This document shows, piece by piece, positions 51,427 through 59,472 of a stretch of DNA of 64,000 nucleotides (positions within the stretch are counted from its first letter, which is position 1; every line of letters starts with the position of its first letter). The notes under the pieces were generated by a model that worked only from the letters and a program-made list of their open reading frames with translations, was not told the DNA's origin and ran no database searches. The translations under genes and the position numbers were made by a program. The stretch is from contig NZ_QNQZ01000001.1 of the NCBI RefSeq assembly GCF_003390935.1, positions 1,078,103-1,142,102 on the forward strand. The letters run 5' to 3'. The stretch comes from Lewinella sp. IMCC34191 (GTDB lineage: Bacteria; Bacteroidota; Bacteroidia; Chitinophagales; Saprospiraceae).

Positions 51427-52780
51427 GCGCTTCGTCGAGCACCCACGGCTTTCGGGAGAGCCAGCGCCACTCGATGGTGGACAGATCGACTTCCGGATCG
51501 ATAAAGGGGCCACGCTGCCGGCCGTTCAGCCGCACGCGAAAGTGACCGTACACAGCTACGGGCTCGGCGTACTGGTCGCGGATGTGGTGGGCATACTGCA
51601 GGATCATGTCGGGGTGGGTCACCATCTTACGGTACTGCCGGGCATCGAGAATGTCTCTTGGCGTAACGTTGTACCGTTCGCCGCCGGGCGTGACCACCGT
51701 GTAGTACCCGGTTCCCTGCTTGGAACGCAGCATCATCCGCCAACTGTAGCGGTGTCCCTCTTCGGTCCAGTTCACATCCCCCTGGAAGAGGTAATTCCGG
51801 AGCGGCAGGAAGACGTGGAGCGCGACCAATAAAAGGAGGGCGGCGGGGCGCGGGTAATAAAGCTTATCGGGCGAGACGGGCCGATCCAGAAGCGACTGCC
51901 ATTTCCCCCGCCAACGGGCGACCATACTTGACCGCCGAGCTAGCCACACGACGAATTGGCGCGGCCAGTCCGGCTCGAAGAACAGGCTCGTCAGCACCAG
52001 GGAGAGGTACGGAAAAATGCCGATGTTGAAAATCAGGTGGTTCGTCGCGTGGAAGAAGAGCAAAAGCCCCAACGCTACCCAACGCCACCGTCGGTGCAGC
52101 AACAGGAAGGGAGAAAGCAGATCTAAAAGCATACCGCCCCAGGCCATGACGTAGGCCGTCGCTTTTTCGGCGAATAGCGGACCGAGGATCGGCATATTGC
52201 TGCGGCCCTGCAACCACAAATGAAGCGGCGAAGCCCGGACAAGCCAGTCATAATTGATCTTATTGATGCCACCGAAGAAGTAAACCAGCCCCATCAGCAG
52301 GGGGAAAATGTACACGCTCCACCGGGGCGCTACGGGCGACCACTGCGTCGGATCGCGCCGCACGTCCAGCGACCATTCCCGCCAGGCCGGCGTAAATACC
52401 AGCAGCCATACCAACCAGGTGAAGAGGTAGGCATGATTCAGGTAATGCGCCTTTTCGAGGAGGAAGAGATAGGTAAAGCATAAAGCGAAAAAGGGGGCCG
52501 TAATCCGGAACCGCCACCCCACCGCCACGGCTATGCCCGCCATGAAACCCACGATGAAGAAGATGCTCAGGAACGGTTCCGGTAACGGGTGCACCCACTC
52601 GAAGCCATAGTAGCGGAAGGTGAAGCCGGAGAAGCTATCGTGGATCCAGTGGTAGTAGATGCCGTTGCCCAGGATGTCGCCGGCGCCCAGCAAACCGAGC
52701 GCGATGCGCAGCCACACGAGGGTGTAGATGGGCACGGTGGTGCGGGTGGTGAAGTCGCTGCGGAGACTGGGTAGGCGCAT
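51416..52780 (-). CDS. HTTM-domain protein resembling vitamin-K-dependent gamma-glutamyl carboxylase
   Basis: The product has 454 residues. The membrane part matches human GGCX segment by segment: NHAYLF (His116, equivalent to catalytic-site His160), YFFGGINKINYDWL (Lys174 at the position of catalytic Lys218), and ATNHLIFNIGIFPYL with the following EPDWPR. The C-terminal soluble part also aligns (EGHRYSWRMMLRS, YAHHIRDQY, FIDPEVDL). It ends where the human luminal domain continues. GGCX carboxylates Glu side chains using vitamin K hydroquinone. A bacterial substrate and an epoxide reductase are not in the window. Confidence 0.82.
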   Translation of the reverse strand: MRLPSLRSDFTTRTTVPIYTLVWLRIALGLLGAGDILGNGIYYHWIHDSFSGFTFRYYGFEWVHPLPEPFLSIFFIVGFMAGIAVAVGWRFRITAPFFALCFTYLFLLEKAHYLNHAYLFTWLVWLLVFTPAWREWSLDVRRDPTQWSPVAPRWSVYIFPLLMGLVYFFGGINKINYDWLVRASPLHLWLQGRSNMPILGPLFAEKATAYVMAWGGMLLDLLSPFLLLHRRWRWVALGLLLFFHATNHLIFNIGIFPYLSLVLTSLFFEPDWPRQFVVWLARRSSMVARWRGKWQSLLDRPVSPDKLYYPRPAALLLLVALHVFLPLRNYLFQGDVNWTEEGHRYSWRMMLRSKQGTGYYTVVTPGGERYNVTPRDILDARQYRKMVTHPDMILQYAHHIRDQYAEPVAVYGHFRVRLNGRQRGPFIDPEVDLSTIEWRWLSRKPWVLDEALTE

Positions 52781-53143
52781 GGGCGGCGAATTTACGGTGG
52801 TTTGGTTGGGAGTGGCTCTATGGGATTATTGAGGAAATTTTGGATGAGTAATTAGCACGCATGGCCTGGCGGCCGGTTGGTGGTGGTTTGGCTCGCCGGC
52901 GGCTCGGTTTTTTTGAAACACAGATTGCACAGATCGCTGCGCTAGGGCACGAATTTGACAAGGATTTTTGGCGGAGCTGCGCACCTCTCCGCTGGTACTT
53001 GGTGCTGCTGATGCGTAAGCCGTTAATTGCCCGCGAACGCGGACGATTTAGCCCCTTTAGGGAATGGGCCTACGGCCAGAGAGTGCTGGACCGATTAATG
53101 GGCTCATCACTACAGATTTCCCGAAATAAAAAAGAGTTAATTG
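52781..53143. other. Spacer with no gene; degenerate CACAGAT repeat
   Basis: There is no credible gene on either strand between the carboxylase-like gene and lipA. A frame of 150 codons reads through it into lipA but lacks family features. Around 52918-52938, AACACAGATTGCACAGAT is a small repeat of a kind often scattered in Bacteroidota spacers. No terminator or RNA was recognised. Confidence 0.5.
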
Positions 53144-54016
53144 CTACAGGTGCCGCTCCGCGTGGTAGCTGCTGCGAACCAGGGGACCGCTTTCCACAAA
53201 GTCGAATCCCTTCGACATGCCCAGTGCTTTGTAGTGGGCGAAGGTATCCGGGGTTACGAAGCTGTCGACGGCCAGGTGCATGGCGGTGGGCTGGAGGTAC
53301 TGGCCGATGGTGACGACGTCGACACCGCACTCGGCGAGGTCGTCCAGGATGCGTTCCACCTGGTCTTCGGTTTCGCCGAGACCGACCATAAAGCCGGTTT
53401 TGGTGCGCTTGCCGGCGTCTTTGATGCGCTTGAGTTCTTCGAGGCTGCGCTTATAGCGACCCTGGGGGCGAACCTTGCGGTAGAGTTCCTCGACGGTTTC
53501 CATATTGTGGCTGACCACCTCCTGGCCGCCGTCGATCATGCGGTCGAGGGCATCCCAGTTGCCGCGGACGTCGGGGATGAGGGTTTCGATGGTGACCTGG
53601 GGGGTGCGCTCCTTGATCTGGCGAACGGTCTGGTACCAGATTTCGGCGCCGCGGTCTTTGAGTTCGTCGCGGTTGACGGAGGTGAGCACGGCGTGCTTCA
53701 CCTGCATCAGATCGATGGCTTCGGCTACGCGGCGGGGTTCGTCTTCGTCGTACTCGGTGGGCCGACCGGTCTTGACGGCGCAGAAGCTGCAGGAGCGGGT
53801 GCAGACGTTGCCGAGGATCATGAAGGTGGCGGTACCGGCACCCCAGCACTCGCCCATATTGGGGCAGTTGCCGCTCTGGCAGATGGTGTGCAGTTGGTAT
53901 TCGTCGACCAGCTTACGGACCCGCTTGTAATCGGGACCGATGGGCAGCTTGACGCGCAGCCAGTCGGGCTTGCGTTGACGTTCGGGACGAGCGGGTGCTA
54001 CGGGTAGATCGATCAT
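53144..54016 (-). CDS. lipA: Lipoyl synthase
   Basis: The product has 290 residues. Auxiliary-cluster Cys46, Cys51 and Cys57 ([14 protein letters not shown]) and radical-SAM Cys72, Cys76 and Cys79 (CTRSCSFC) are both present, with the C-terminal RSSYHA serine ligand. It inserts two sulfurs into octanoyl groups of lipoate-dependent enzymes. lipB is not adjacent. A promoter box lies 10 nt upstream. Confidence 0.97.
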   Translation of the reverse strand: MIDLPVAPARPERQRKPDWLRVKLPIGPDYKRVRKLVDEYQLHTICQSGNCPNMGECWGAGTATFMILGNVCTRSCSFCAVKTGRPTEYDEDEPRRVAEAIDLMQVKHAVLTSVNRDELKDRGAEIWYQTVRQIKERTPQVTIETLIPDVRGNWDALDRMIDGGQEVVSHNMETVEELYRKVRPQGRYKRSLEELKRIKDAGKRTKTGFMVGLGETEDQVERILDDLAECGVDVVTIGQYLQPTAMHLAVDSFVTPDTFAHYKALGMSKGFDFVESGPLVRSSYHAERHL

Positions 54017-54026
54017 ATTCTAATTA

Positions 54027-54034
54027 CAAAGCTA
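54027..54034 (-). promoter_or_regulatory. -7 promoter box (TAGCTTTG) of lipA
   Basis: Exact TAnnTTTG on the minus strand, 10 nt before the ATG at 54016. Confidence 0.5.
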
Positions 54035-54085
54035 GCCCAAATTGGTTGTTCGTCGAAAAACATTCGCCCTTCCTGGTCGGACCGT

Positions 54086-54093
54086 TACATTTG
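54086..54093 (+). promoter_or_regulatory. -7 promoter box (TACATTTG) of the FtsX-type permease
   Basis: Exact TAnnTTTG, 6 nt before the ATG at 54100. It excludes the longer in-frame start upstream of the box. Confidence 0.55.
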
Positions 54094-54099
54094 GGCACT

Positions 54100-55335
54100 A
54101 TGGATTTTATGGAAAATATTCGCGTGGCGCTGGGCAGCGTTACCGCCAACTGGCTACGCGCCCTGCTGACTACGCTCATCATCGCGGTGGGTATTATGGC
54201 GCTCGTCGGCATTCTGACGGCGATCGACGCGGCGATCTACTCTCTCTCGTCCAACCTGTCGAGCCTCGGCGCCAACACCTTCGAAGTCGAGCGCAAACGG
54301 GAAACCACCCGGACCAGCGGCGGCGGGCGGACCGACAAGCGCGCGGAACCCTTTTCCTTCGCCCAGGCTACGGACTTCGCGGAGAGCTACGCTTTCCCCG
54401 CCGACGTGAGCGTCAGCTTCGCCGCCCGGGGCGCGACCACCGTGACTTTCGAGGACCGGGAAACCAATCCCAACGTCAGCATGTACGGAATTACGCCTAA
54501 CTACCTGACCAGCAAGGGATTTGAAATCGAGGCCGGCCGCAACTTCACCGACCGGGAGGCCCGCGAGGGCGGGAACATTATTATCCTGGCCTACGACCTC
54601 GTTGAGGATCTCTTTAACGGGAACGACGCATTTGCCGTCGGCCAGGAAATTACCGCCGCCGGTACCCGCTACACCGTGGTTGGCACGCTGAAGAGTAAGG
54701 GGGCCAGTATGACGAGTAACGACAAGCGCGTCCTGATCCCCCTGCAAACGGCCAAGCGCTTTTATGCTTCCAATCAGACCAATTACGATATCCTGGTAGC
54801 CGTTCGTGACCCAACGGCCATCGACGCCGCCATGGCCGAGGCCACCCTTACCCTACGCCGGGTACGCGGATTACGGGCCGGGCAGGAGAACGACTTTGAG
54901 GTAGAAAACAGTTCCGATCTGGTGAGCATCATCAAGGAGAACACGGTTACGCTTCGCCTGGCCGCGGTGAGCATCGGCCTGATGACGCTACTGGGGGCCG
55001 CCATCGGTTTGATGAACATCATGCTTGTTTCGGTGACGGAGCGCACCCGCGAGATTGGTGTCCGTAAAGCACTGGGCGCAACCAAGCGTAATATCCTCCT
55101 TCAATTCCTGATCGAGGCGGTGGTGATCTGCCAGCTGGGTGGTTTTCTCGGCATTCTGTTGGGTGTGGCCGCCGGCAACGTCGTGGCCCTGTTAGCGGGA
55201 GGTGCCTTCATCGTACCCTGGCTCTGGATCGGGCTGGCCCTGGTGATCTGTACATTCGTAGGGCTGCTTTCGGGCCTTTATCCGGCGCTCCGGGCGGCGG
55301 CGTTGGATCCGATCGAGTCGCTGCGGTATGAGTAA
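54100..55335 (+). CDS. MacB/FtsX-type ABC permease
   Basis: The product has 411 residues. A first membrane helix (about 20-42) precedes a periplasmic MacB-PCD domain (residues 45-270, including GITPNYLTSKGFEIEAGRNF). Three C-terminal helices carry the FtsX-like domain with MNIMLVSVTERTREIGVRKALGATKRNI and GLYPALRAAALDPIESLRYE. The family works with an ATPase in efflux or lipoprotein release by mechanotransmission. The cognate ATPase gene is not adjacent. The start was fixed by the promoter box at 54086. Confidence 0.9.
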   Translation: MDFMENIRVALGSVTANWLRALLTTLIIAVGIMALVGILTAIDAAIYSLSSNLSSLGANTFEVERKRETTRTSGGGRTDKRAEPFSFAQATDFAESYAFPADVSVSFAARGATTVTFEDRETNPNVSMYGITPNYLTSKGFEIEAGRNFTDREAREGGNIIILAYDLVEDLFNGNDAFAVGQEITAAGTRYTVVGTLKSKGASMTSNDKRVLIPLQTAKRFYASNQTNYDILVAVRDPTAIDAAMAEATLTLRRVRGLRAGQENDFEVENSSDLVSIIKENTVTLRLAAVSIGLMTLLGAAIGLMNIMLVSVTERTREIGVRKALGATKRNILLQFLIEAVVICQLGGFLGILLGVAAGNVVALLAGGAFIVPWLWIGLALVICTFVGLLSGLYPALRAAALDPIESLRYE

Positions 55336-55343
55336 GGGGGTTG

Positions 55344-55828
55344 CCCTCTCCCCCGACCCCTCTCCGGGGGAGAGGGGGGATTAAACTCGGTATGGCTTTT
55401 AGGATCTGCCGTTGTTTTTTGGCGGCGGGAACGCTTATGCGATAGTCGTTCTGAGAGCGGTGTTCTTTTTATCGGAGGGGATGCGTTTCCGGCCTCTCCC
55501 CCGACTCCTCTCCGGGGGAGAGGGGGGATTACACTAGGTGTGGCTTTTAGGATCTGCCGTTGTTTTTTGGCGGCGGGAACGCTTATGCGGTAGTCGTTCT
55601 GAGAGGGGGGGCTTTTTATCGGAGGTGATGCTTCTCCGCCCTCTCCCCCGACCCCTCTCCGGGGGAGAGGGGGGATTACGCTAGGTGTGACTTATAGGAT
55701 CTGTCTATGTTTTTTGGCGGCGGGAACGCTTAGGCGATAGTCGTTCTGAGAGCGGTGTTCTTTTTATCGGAGGGGATGCGTTTCCGGCCTCTCCCCCGAC
55801 CCCTCTCCGGGGGAGAGGGGGGATTAGG
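55344..55828. repeat. Tandem array: four GC-rich hairpins, about 148-bp period
   Basis: A hairpin with 12-bp arms (first copy 55344-55355/55365-55376, CCCTCTCCCCCG with its complement) recurs at about 55492, 55639 and 55787. The three 110-bp spacers between copies are also near-identical to each other (shared AGGATCTG, GGCGGCGGGAACGC and TCGTTCTGAGAG blocks). So the unit is hairpin plus spacer, repeated three times plus a final hairpin. It fills the whole gap between the permease and the DUF294 gene. No gene lies inside. The hairpins lack U-runs but could slow or end permease transcripts. Confidence 0.88.
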
Positions 55829-55882
55829 GCCGGTAGCCTATCCATGAGACGGGGTAACAGTCGCTTGTTGGTTAGACCAAGG

Positions 55883-55921
55883 GGAAGATGTAAGAGCGGT
55901 AAAACCGCTTATCTTCCGGCC
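55883..55921 (+). promoter_or_regulatory. Inverted repeat over the DUF294 promoter
   Basis: GGAAGAT (55883-55889) and ATCTTCC (55911-55917), with inner GCGGT/ACCGC around AAA, form an imperfect dyad. Its right arm contains a TATCTTCC -7-like box (55910-55917) 4 nt before the ATG at 55922. The layout suggests an operator covering the promoter. Confidence 0.4.
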
Positions 55922-57853
55922 ATGCCGAATCAGGTGAGCTATCGCGTGTATGATTTCCTGAAGGAGATTGCGCCCTTCAGTTATTTGGAGCAGGAGGCCC
56001 TGCTGCAGGTTGCCGGACGGGTAGAAGTACGGTACCAGCCGCCGGGGACGGTAGTTTTCCGGCCGGGAGAGCCACCGCGGGATCGCTTTTTCGTGGTCAA
56101 GGAGGGGGCTATCGAACTGTTCAGCGAGGACGCCGAGGGGAACGAGTTGCTGGTCGAACGCTGCGGGGAACGGGACATCTTCGGTATCCGTCCGCTGCTC
56201 GCCAATGACAACTACATATTTCTGGCGCGTGCGGCCGAAGAGAGTTTGCTTTATGCGGTCAACAGCGAGGGCTTTCGGGAACTGATTAAGGAGTATCCTC
56301 GGGTGCTGGAGTACCTGGCGACCAGTATGGCCGGAAGCAGCCGGTACGCGCTGGAGTACCGAGCGGCCCACCGACAGGAGCGCATACCCCCGGAAGAGCC
56401 GCCCGACCTGCCGGCGCTGCAGTCGATCCATCAGTCCCGTGAGCCGGTCGTTTGCCGGGCCAACGAGACGATCATCGACGCCGCTAAGCAGATGACGGAA
56501 ATGAATGTCGGTTCGGTGGTGGTGGTCAATGATGAGCGCTGGCCCATCGGCATCGTAACAGACCGCGACTTGCGGCGCAGCGTGGCCACGGGCATGGTAA
56601 GCCGGAAAGCGCCGGTTTTCACTATCATGTCCAGTCCGGTGCTCTGCATCGAGCGAAAGGCTACGGTCACGGAAATACAGATCGAAATGATCCGCTCCGG
56701 CTACCACCACCTGGTGCAGACGGAAGATGGCAGCGATAAAAGCGCGGTGACCGGCGTAGTCAGCGAGCACGACCTGCTCCTGCTGCAGGGCAACAGCCCG
56801 GCCGTGATCATCCAGGAGATCAGCCGGGCTCGGACGACGGGCTACCTACGGGAACTGCGGGATCGCGCCGAGCGGCTCCTCGCCAGCTACATCGAAAAGG
56901 AGGTGGCCATCGGGTACATCACGGCCGTGATGACGCAGATCAACGACGAGATCATCCGCAAGTGCATCAAACTCGGTCTGGCCAGTATGCAGGCGGAGGG
57001 CCACGGTAATCCGCCGGCGCTCTTCGACTGGCTGGCGCTCGGAAGCCAGGGGCGTGGCGAGCAACTACTGCGCACGGATCAGGACAACGCCCTCATCTTC
57101 GAGGATGTAGCCGCCAACCGCTATAATACGGTCAAGGGGTATTTTCTTAAGCTGTCGGATTACGTCACCGAATACCTCAACGAGGTCGGATTCGACTACT
57201 GCGACGGCGACATGATGGCCAGTAACCCCAAGTGGTGCCTCAGCGTAAGCAAATGGAAAGAGCAGTTCACCACCTGGATGATAGAAACCACTCCGGAAAA
57301 CATGCTCAATACCTCCATTTTCTTCGATTACCGCGGAGTCTGGGGCGACGGCAGTCTGCCCGATAAGCTATCCCAGCACATCTTCGGAGAGATGGAATTC
57401 AAGAATACCCGCTTCCTGGCTAGCCTGGCCAGTGCGGCACTGCAGAATCCAAGTCCGCTCACCTTCTTCCGCAACTTCGTGGTCGAACGCTCCGGCGAGC
57501 ATAAAGACTTCTTCGATCTCAAGTCCCGCGCCATGCGCCCCCTCACCGACGCGGCCCGGGTGCTCATTCTCCAGGCCAAGCAGGGCAACATCAACAATAC
57601 ACTGCGGCGCTACGAAGCCCTGGCCAAGCTGGAACCGCAGAACGCGGAACTGTACCGCGAGGCCGCCAAGGCCCACGAAGTGCTCACCCGGCTGCGGGCC
57701 GAACTGGGCCTGAAGCGGGGTGACAACGGCCGCTTTGTCAAACCCTCGGAGCTCTCCCAGATCCACCGCCTGCTGCTACGCAACAGCTTTACGCCCGTCA
57801 AGGAGATCCAGCAACTCTTGGAAATCCGGTTCCAGCTCAATTATATCCGCTGA
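55922..57853 (+). CDS. cNMP-binding/CBS/DUF294 nucleotidyltransferase-like protein
   Basis: The product has 643 residues. Domains in order: a cyclic-nucleotide-binding-like fold (about 20-125; PPGTVVFRPGEPPRDRFFVVKEGAIELF), two CBS motifs (about 185-300; VGSVVVVNDERWPIGIVTDRDLRRSV, TGVVSEHDLLLLQ), a DUF294 nucleotidyltransferase core (LGSQGRGEQLLRTDQDNALI) and a C-terminal helical DUF294_C domain. The set resembles GlnD-like signal proteins; the modified target is unknown. It overlaps the exonuclease by 1 bp (TGATG), a conserved pairing. Confidence 0.9.
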   Translation: MPNQVSYRVYDFLKEIAPFSYLEQEALLQVAGRVEVRYQPPGTVVFRPGEPPRDRFFVVKEGAIELFSEDAEGNELLVERCGERDIFGIRPLLANDNYIFLARAAEESLLYAVNSEGFRELIKEYPRVLEYLATSMAGSSRYALEYRAAHRQERIPPEEPPDLPALQSIHQSREPVVCRANETIIDAAKQMTEMNVGSVVVVNDERWPIGIVTDRDLRRSVATGMVSRKAPVFTIMSSPVLCIERKATVTEIQIEMIRSGYHHLVQTEDGSDKSAVTGVVSEHDLLLLQGNSPAVIIQEISRARTTGYLRELRDRAERLLASYIEKEVAIGYITAVMTQINDEIIRKCIKLGLASMQAEGHGNPPALFDWLALGSQGRGEQLLRTDQDNALIFEDVAANRYNTVKGYFLKLSDYVTEYLNEVGFDYCDGDMMASNPKWCLSVSKWKEQFTTWMIETTPENMLNTSIFFDYRGVWGDGSLPDKLSQHIFGEMEFKNTRFLASLASAALQNPSPLTFFRNFVVERSGEHKDFFDLKSRAMRPLTDAARVLILQAKQGNINNTLRRYEALAKLEPQNAELYREAAKAHEVLTRLRAELGLKRGDNGRFVKPSELSQIHRLLLRNSFTPVKEIQQLLEIRFQLNYIR

Positions 57854-58572
57854 TGGAAGACGGTTGGTTAGCACGCGTCCGGCAAAAGCTTACGGGCGGC
57901 AAGTCCCCGGCTCCCCGGGATACCTGGCCGGACTGGTACCGGACCTACCGGGAAGGCTACGCTCCCCTACCCCCTCCGGCGACGCCGCTGGACGAAATCT
58001 CGATCGTGGTACTCGATGCGGAAACCACCGGCCTGGACGTTCGCCGCGACCGCATCCTCAGTCTGGGTGCGCTGCGGGTAACCGGCAACAGCATCTCCCT
58101 GGCGGATAAATTCGAGGCCTACTTACCCGTTCCCGCCGGTTTCGATGCGTCGGGTTCGGTCAGCATCCACGGTATCATCCCCAACTCCACCCGGTACCAC
58201 CACATGGACGAGCCCACGCTGCTCGCGTCCTTTCTCCAGTACGTAGGCAGTAATGTGATCGTCGGTCACCACATCAACTTCGACGTAGAGATGATCAACC
58301 GGAGCCTGCAGCGCCACGACGCCGAACCGCTCTGGAACACCGTCATCGACACCGCCGACCTGGCCCGTCGCCTGCGCCCCGCCGGCTACTGGACGCCGCC
58401 CCACGATTACAGTCTGGACGCCCTGGCCAAACGCTACAGTATCCCCTTATCCGACCGGCATACGGCACTTGGGGACTGCTACATTACGGCGGTGCTGTGG
58501 CTGAAGTTGCTGCGGCGGCTGGCGGTTAAGCTGGATGGGGATCTGGTTTTGGGAGATTTGGTGAAGGGATAG
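57853..58572 (+). CDS. DnaQ-like 3'-5' exonuclease
   Basis: The product has 239 residues. The DEDDh motifs are VVLDAETTGLD (ExoI), VGHHINFDVEMINRSL (ExoII) and DRHTALGDCYITA (ExoIII, His and Asp). The first 45 residues are a Pro/Trp-rich lead-in. It is probably a single-strand nuclease or a proofreading-like enzyme. It is coupled to the DUF294 protein, which suggests the pair acts together, perhaps in nucleotide or RNA signalling. Confidence 0.9.
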   Translation: MEDGWLARVRQKLTGGKSPAPRDTWPDWYRTYREGYAPLPPPATPLDEISIVVLDAETTGLDVRRDRILSLGALRVTGNSISLADKFEAYLPVPAGFDASGSVSIHGIIPNSTRYHHMDEPTLLASFLQYVGSNVIVGHHINFDVEMINRSLQRHDAEPLWNTVIDTADLARRLRPAGYWTPPHDYSLDALAKRYSIPLSDRHTALGDCYITAVLWLKLLRRLAVKLDGDLVLGDLVKG

Positions 58573-58589
58573 GTTGTTGGCTGGATTGG

Positions 58590-59472
58590 GTTTGCGCGAG
58601 GCCCTCCGTTCGCGGGCGAACTGCAGACCTCGCTGGGAGTAGCGTCCCTTCCAGGGCCGGGCCTTGGGGGTGAGCTTCCTTTTCCTAATACGATCTGCTC
58701 CTCCGTTCGGGGGCTTGTGCCGTTCGGCGATTGCACAGCCGCAGCTGTGGCAACGCCTATAAGCCCAGCCTACCGTACAACTCCGATGACGCAGTCACCG
58801 ACTCCCGACTACCCCGTTGGCGAAGCCAACGACTCCTTACTTCCCCAGTCCTTTGCGGTGCTTCTTCTTGCCCTTTTTGAAGTTGGCGCGAGGCCATTCG
58901 CTCGCCGGGCTCGCTGCAGACCTCGCTTGGGGTAGCGTCCCTTCCAGGGCCGGTCCTTTGGGGGTGAGCTGCCTTTTCCTAATACGATGTTCTCCTGCCT
59001 TCGGTGGCTTGGGTCGTAAGGTGCTTGCACGGCCGAAGCCTGGGCAACGCCTCCCACGCCAGCCTCCCGTCCTACTCCGATGACGCGGTCACCGACTCCC
59101 GACTACCCCGTTGGCGAAGCCAACGACTCCTTACTTCCCCTGCCCTTTGCGGTGCTTCTTCTTGCCCTTTTTGAAGTTTGCGCGAGGCCATTCGCTCGCC
59201 GGGCTCGCTGCAGACCTCGCTTGGGGTAGCGTCCCTTCCAGGGCCGGTCCTTGGGGGTGAGCTGGTTTTCCTGATACGATGTTCTCCTGCCTTCGGTGGC
59301 TTGGGCCGTTCGGCGACTGCACAGCGGTGGCTTGAGCTACGCATACAGCGCCAGCCTACCGTACTACTCCGATGACGCAGTCATCGACTCCCGACTACCC
59401 CGTTGGCGAAGCCAACGACTCCTTATTTCCCCTGTCCCTTGCGGTGCTTCTTCTTGCCCTTTTTGAAGTTGG
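58590..59472. repeat. Three tandem about 293-bp units copying the 3' end of the DEAD-box gene
   Basis: Units begin near 58594, 58886 and 59180. Each ends (right side) with a copy of the last 15 codons of the DEAD-box gene (NFKKGKKKHRKG, then GLGK or GQGK and TAA at 58837-58839, 59131-59133 and the real 59423). Each also keeps a CGTTGGC/GCCAACG hairpin just after the stop, a GATGAC/GTCATC hairpin, and about 200 bp more. Unit 1 has diverged most. So the gene's 3' end plus downstream region was duplicated twice. Apart from the third tail, no gene is inside; a 63-codon frame (59131-59322, minus) ends in the duplicated tail and is probably a remnant. Confidence 0.88.

Noticed and set aside
52861..53313. 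150-codon plus-strand frame between the carboxylase-like gene and lipA
   Set aside because: Half of it is antisense to lipA and the rest has low complexity with no recognisable domain.
59131..59322. 63-codon frame ending in the helicase tail
   Set aside because: The tail is a duplicated fragment; the upstream part is intergenic repeat read in frame by chance.
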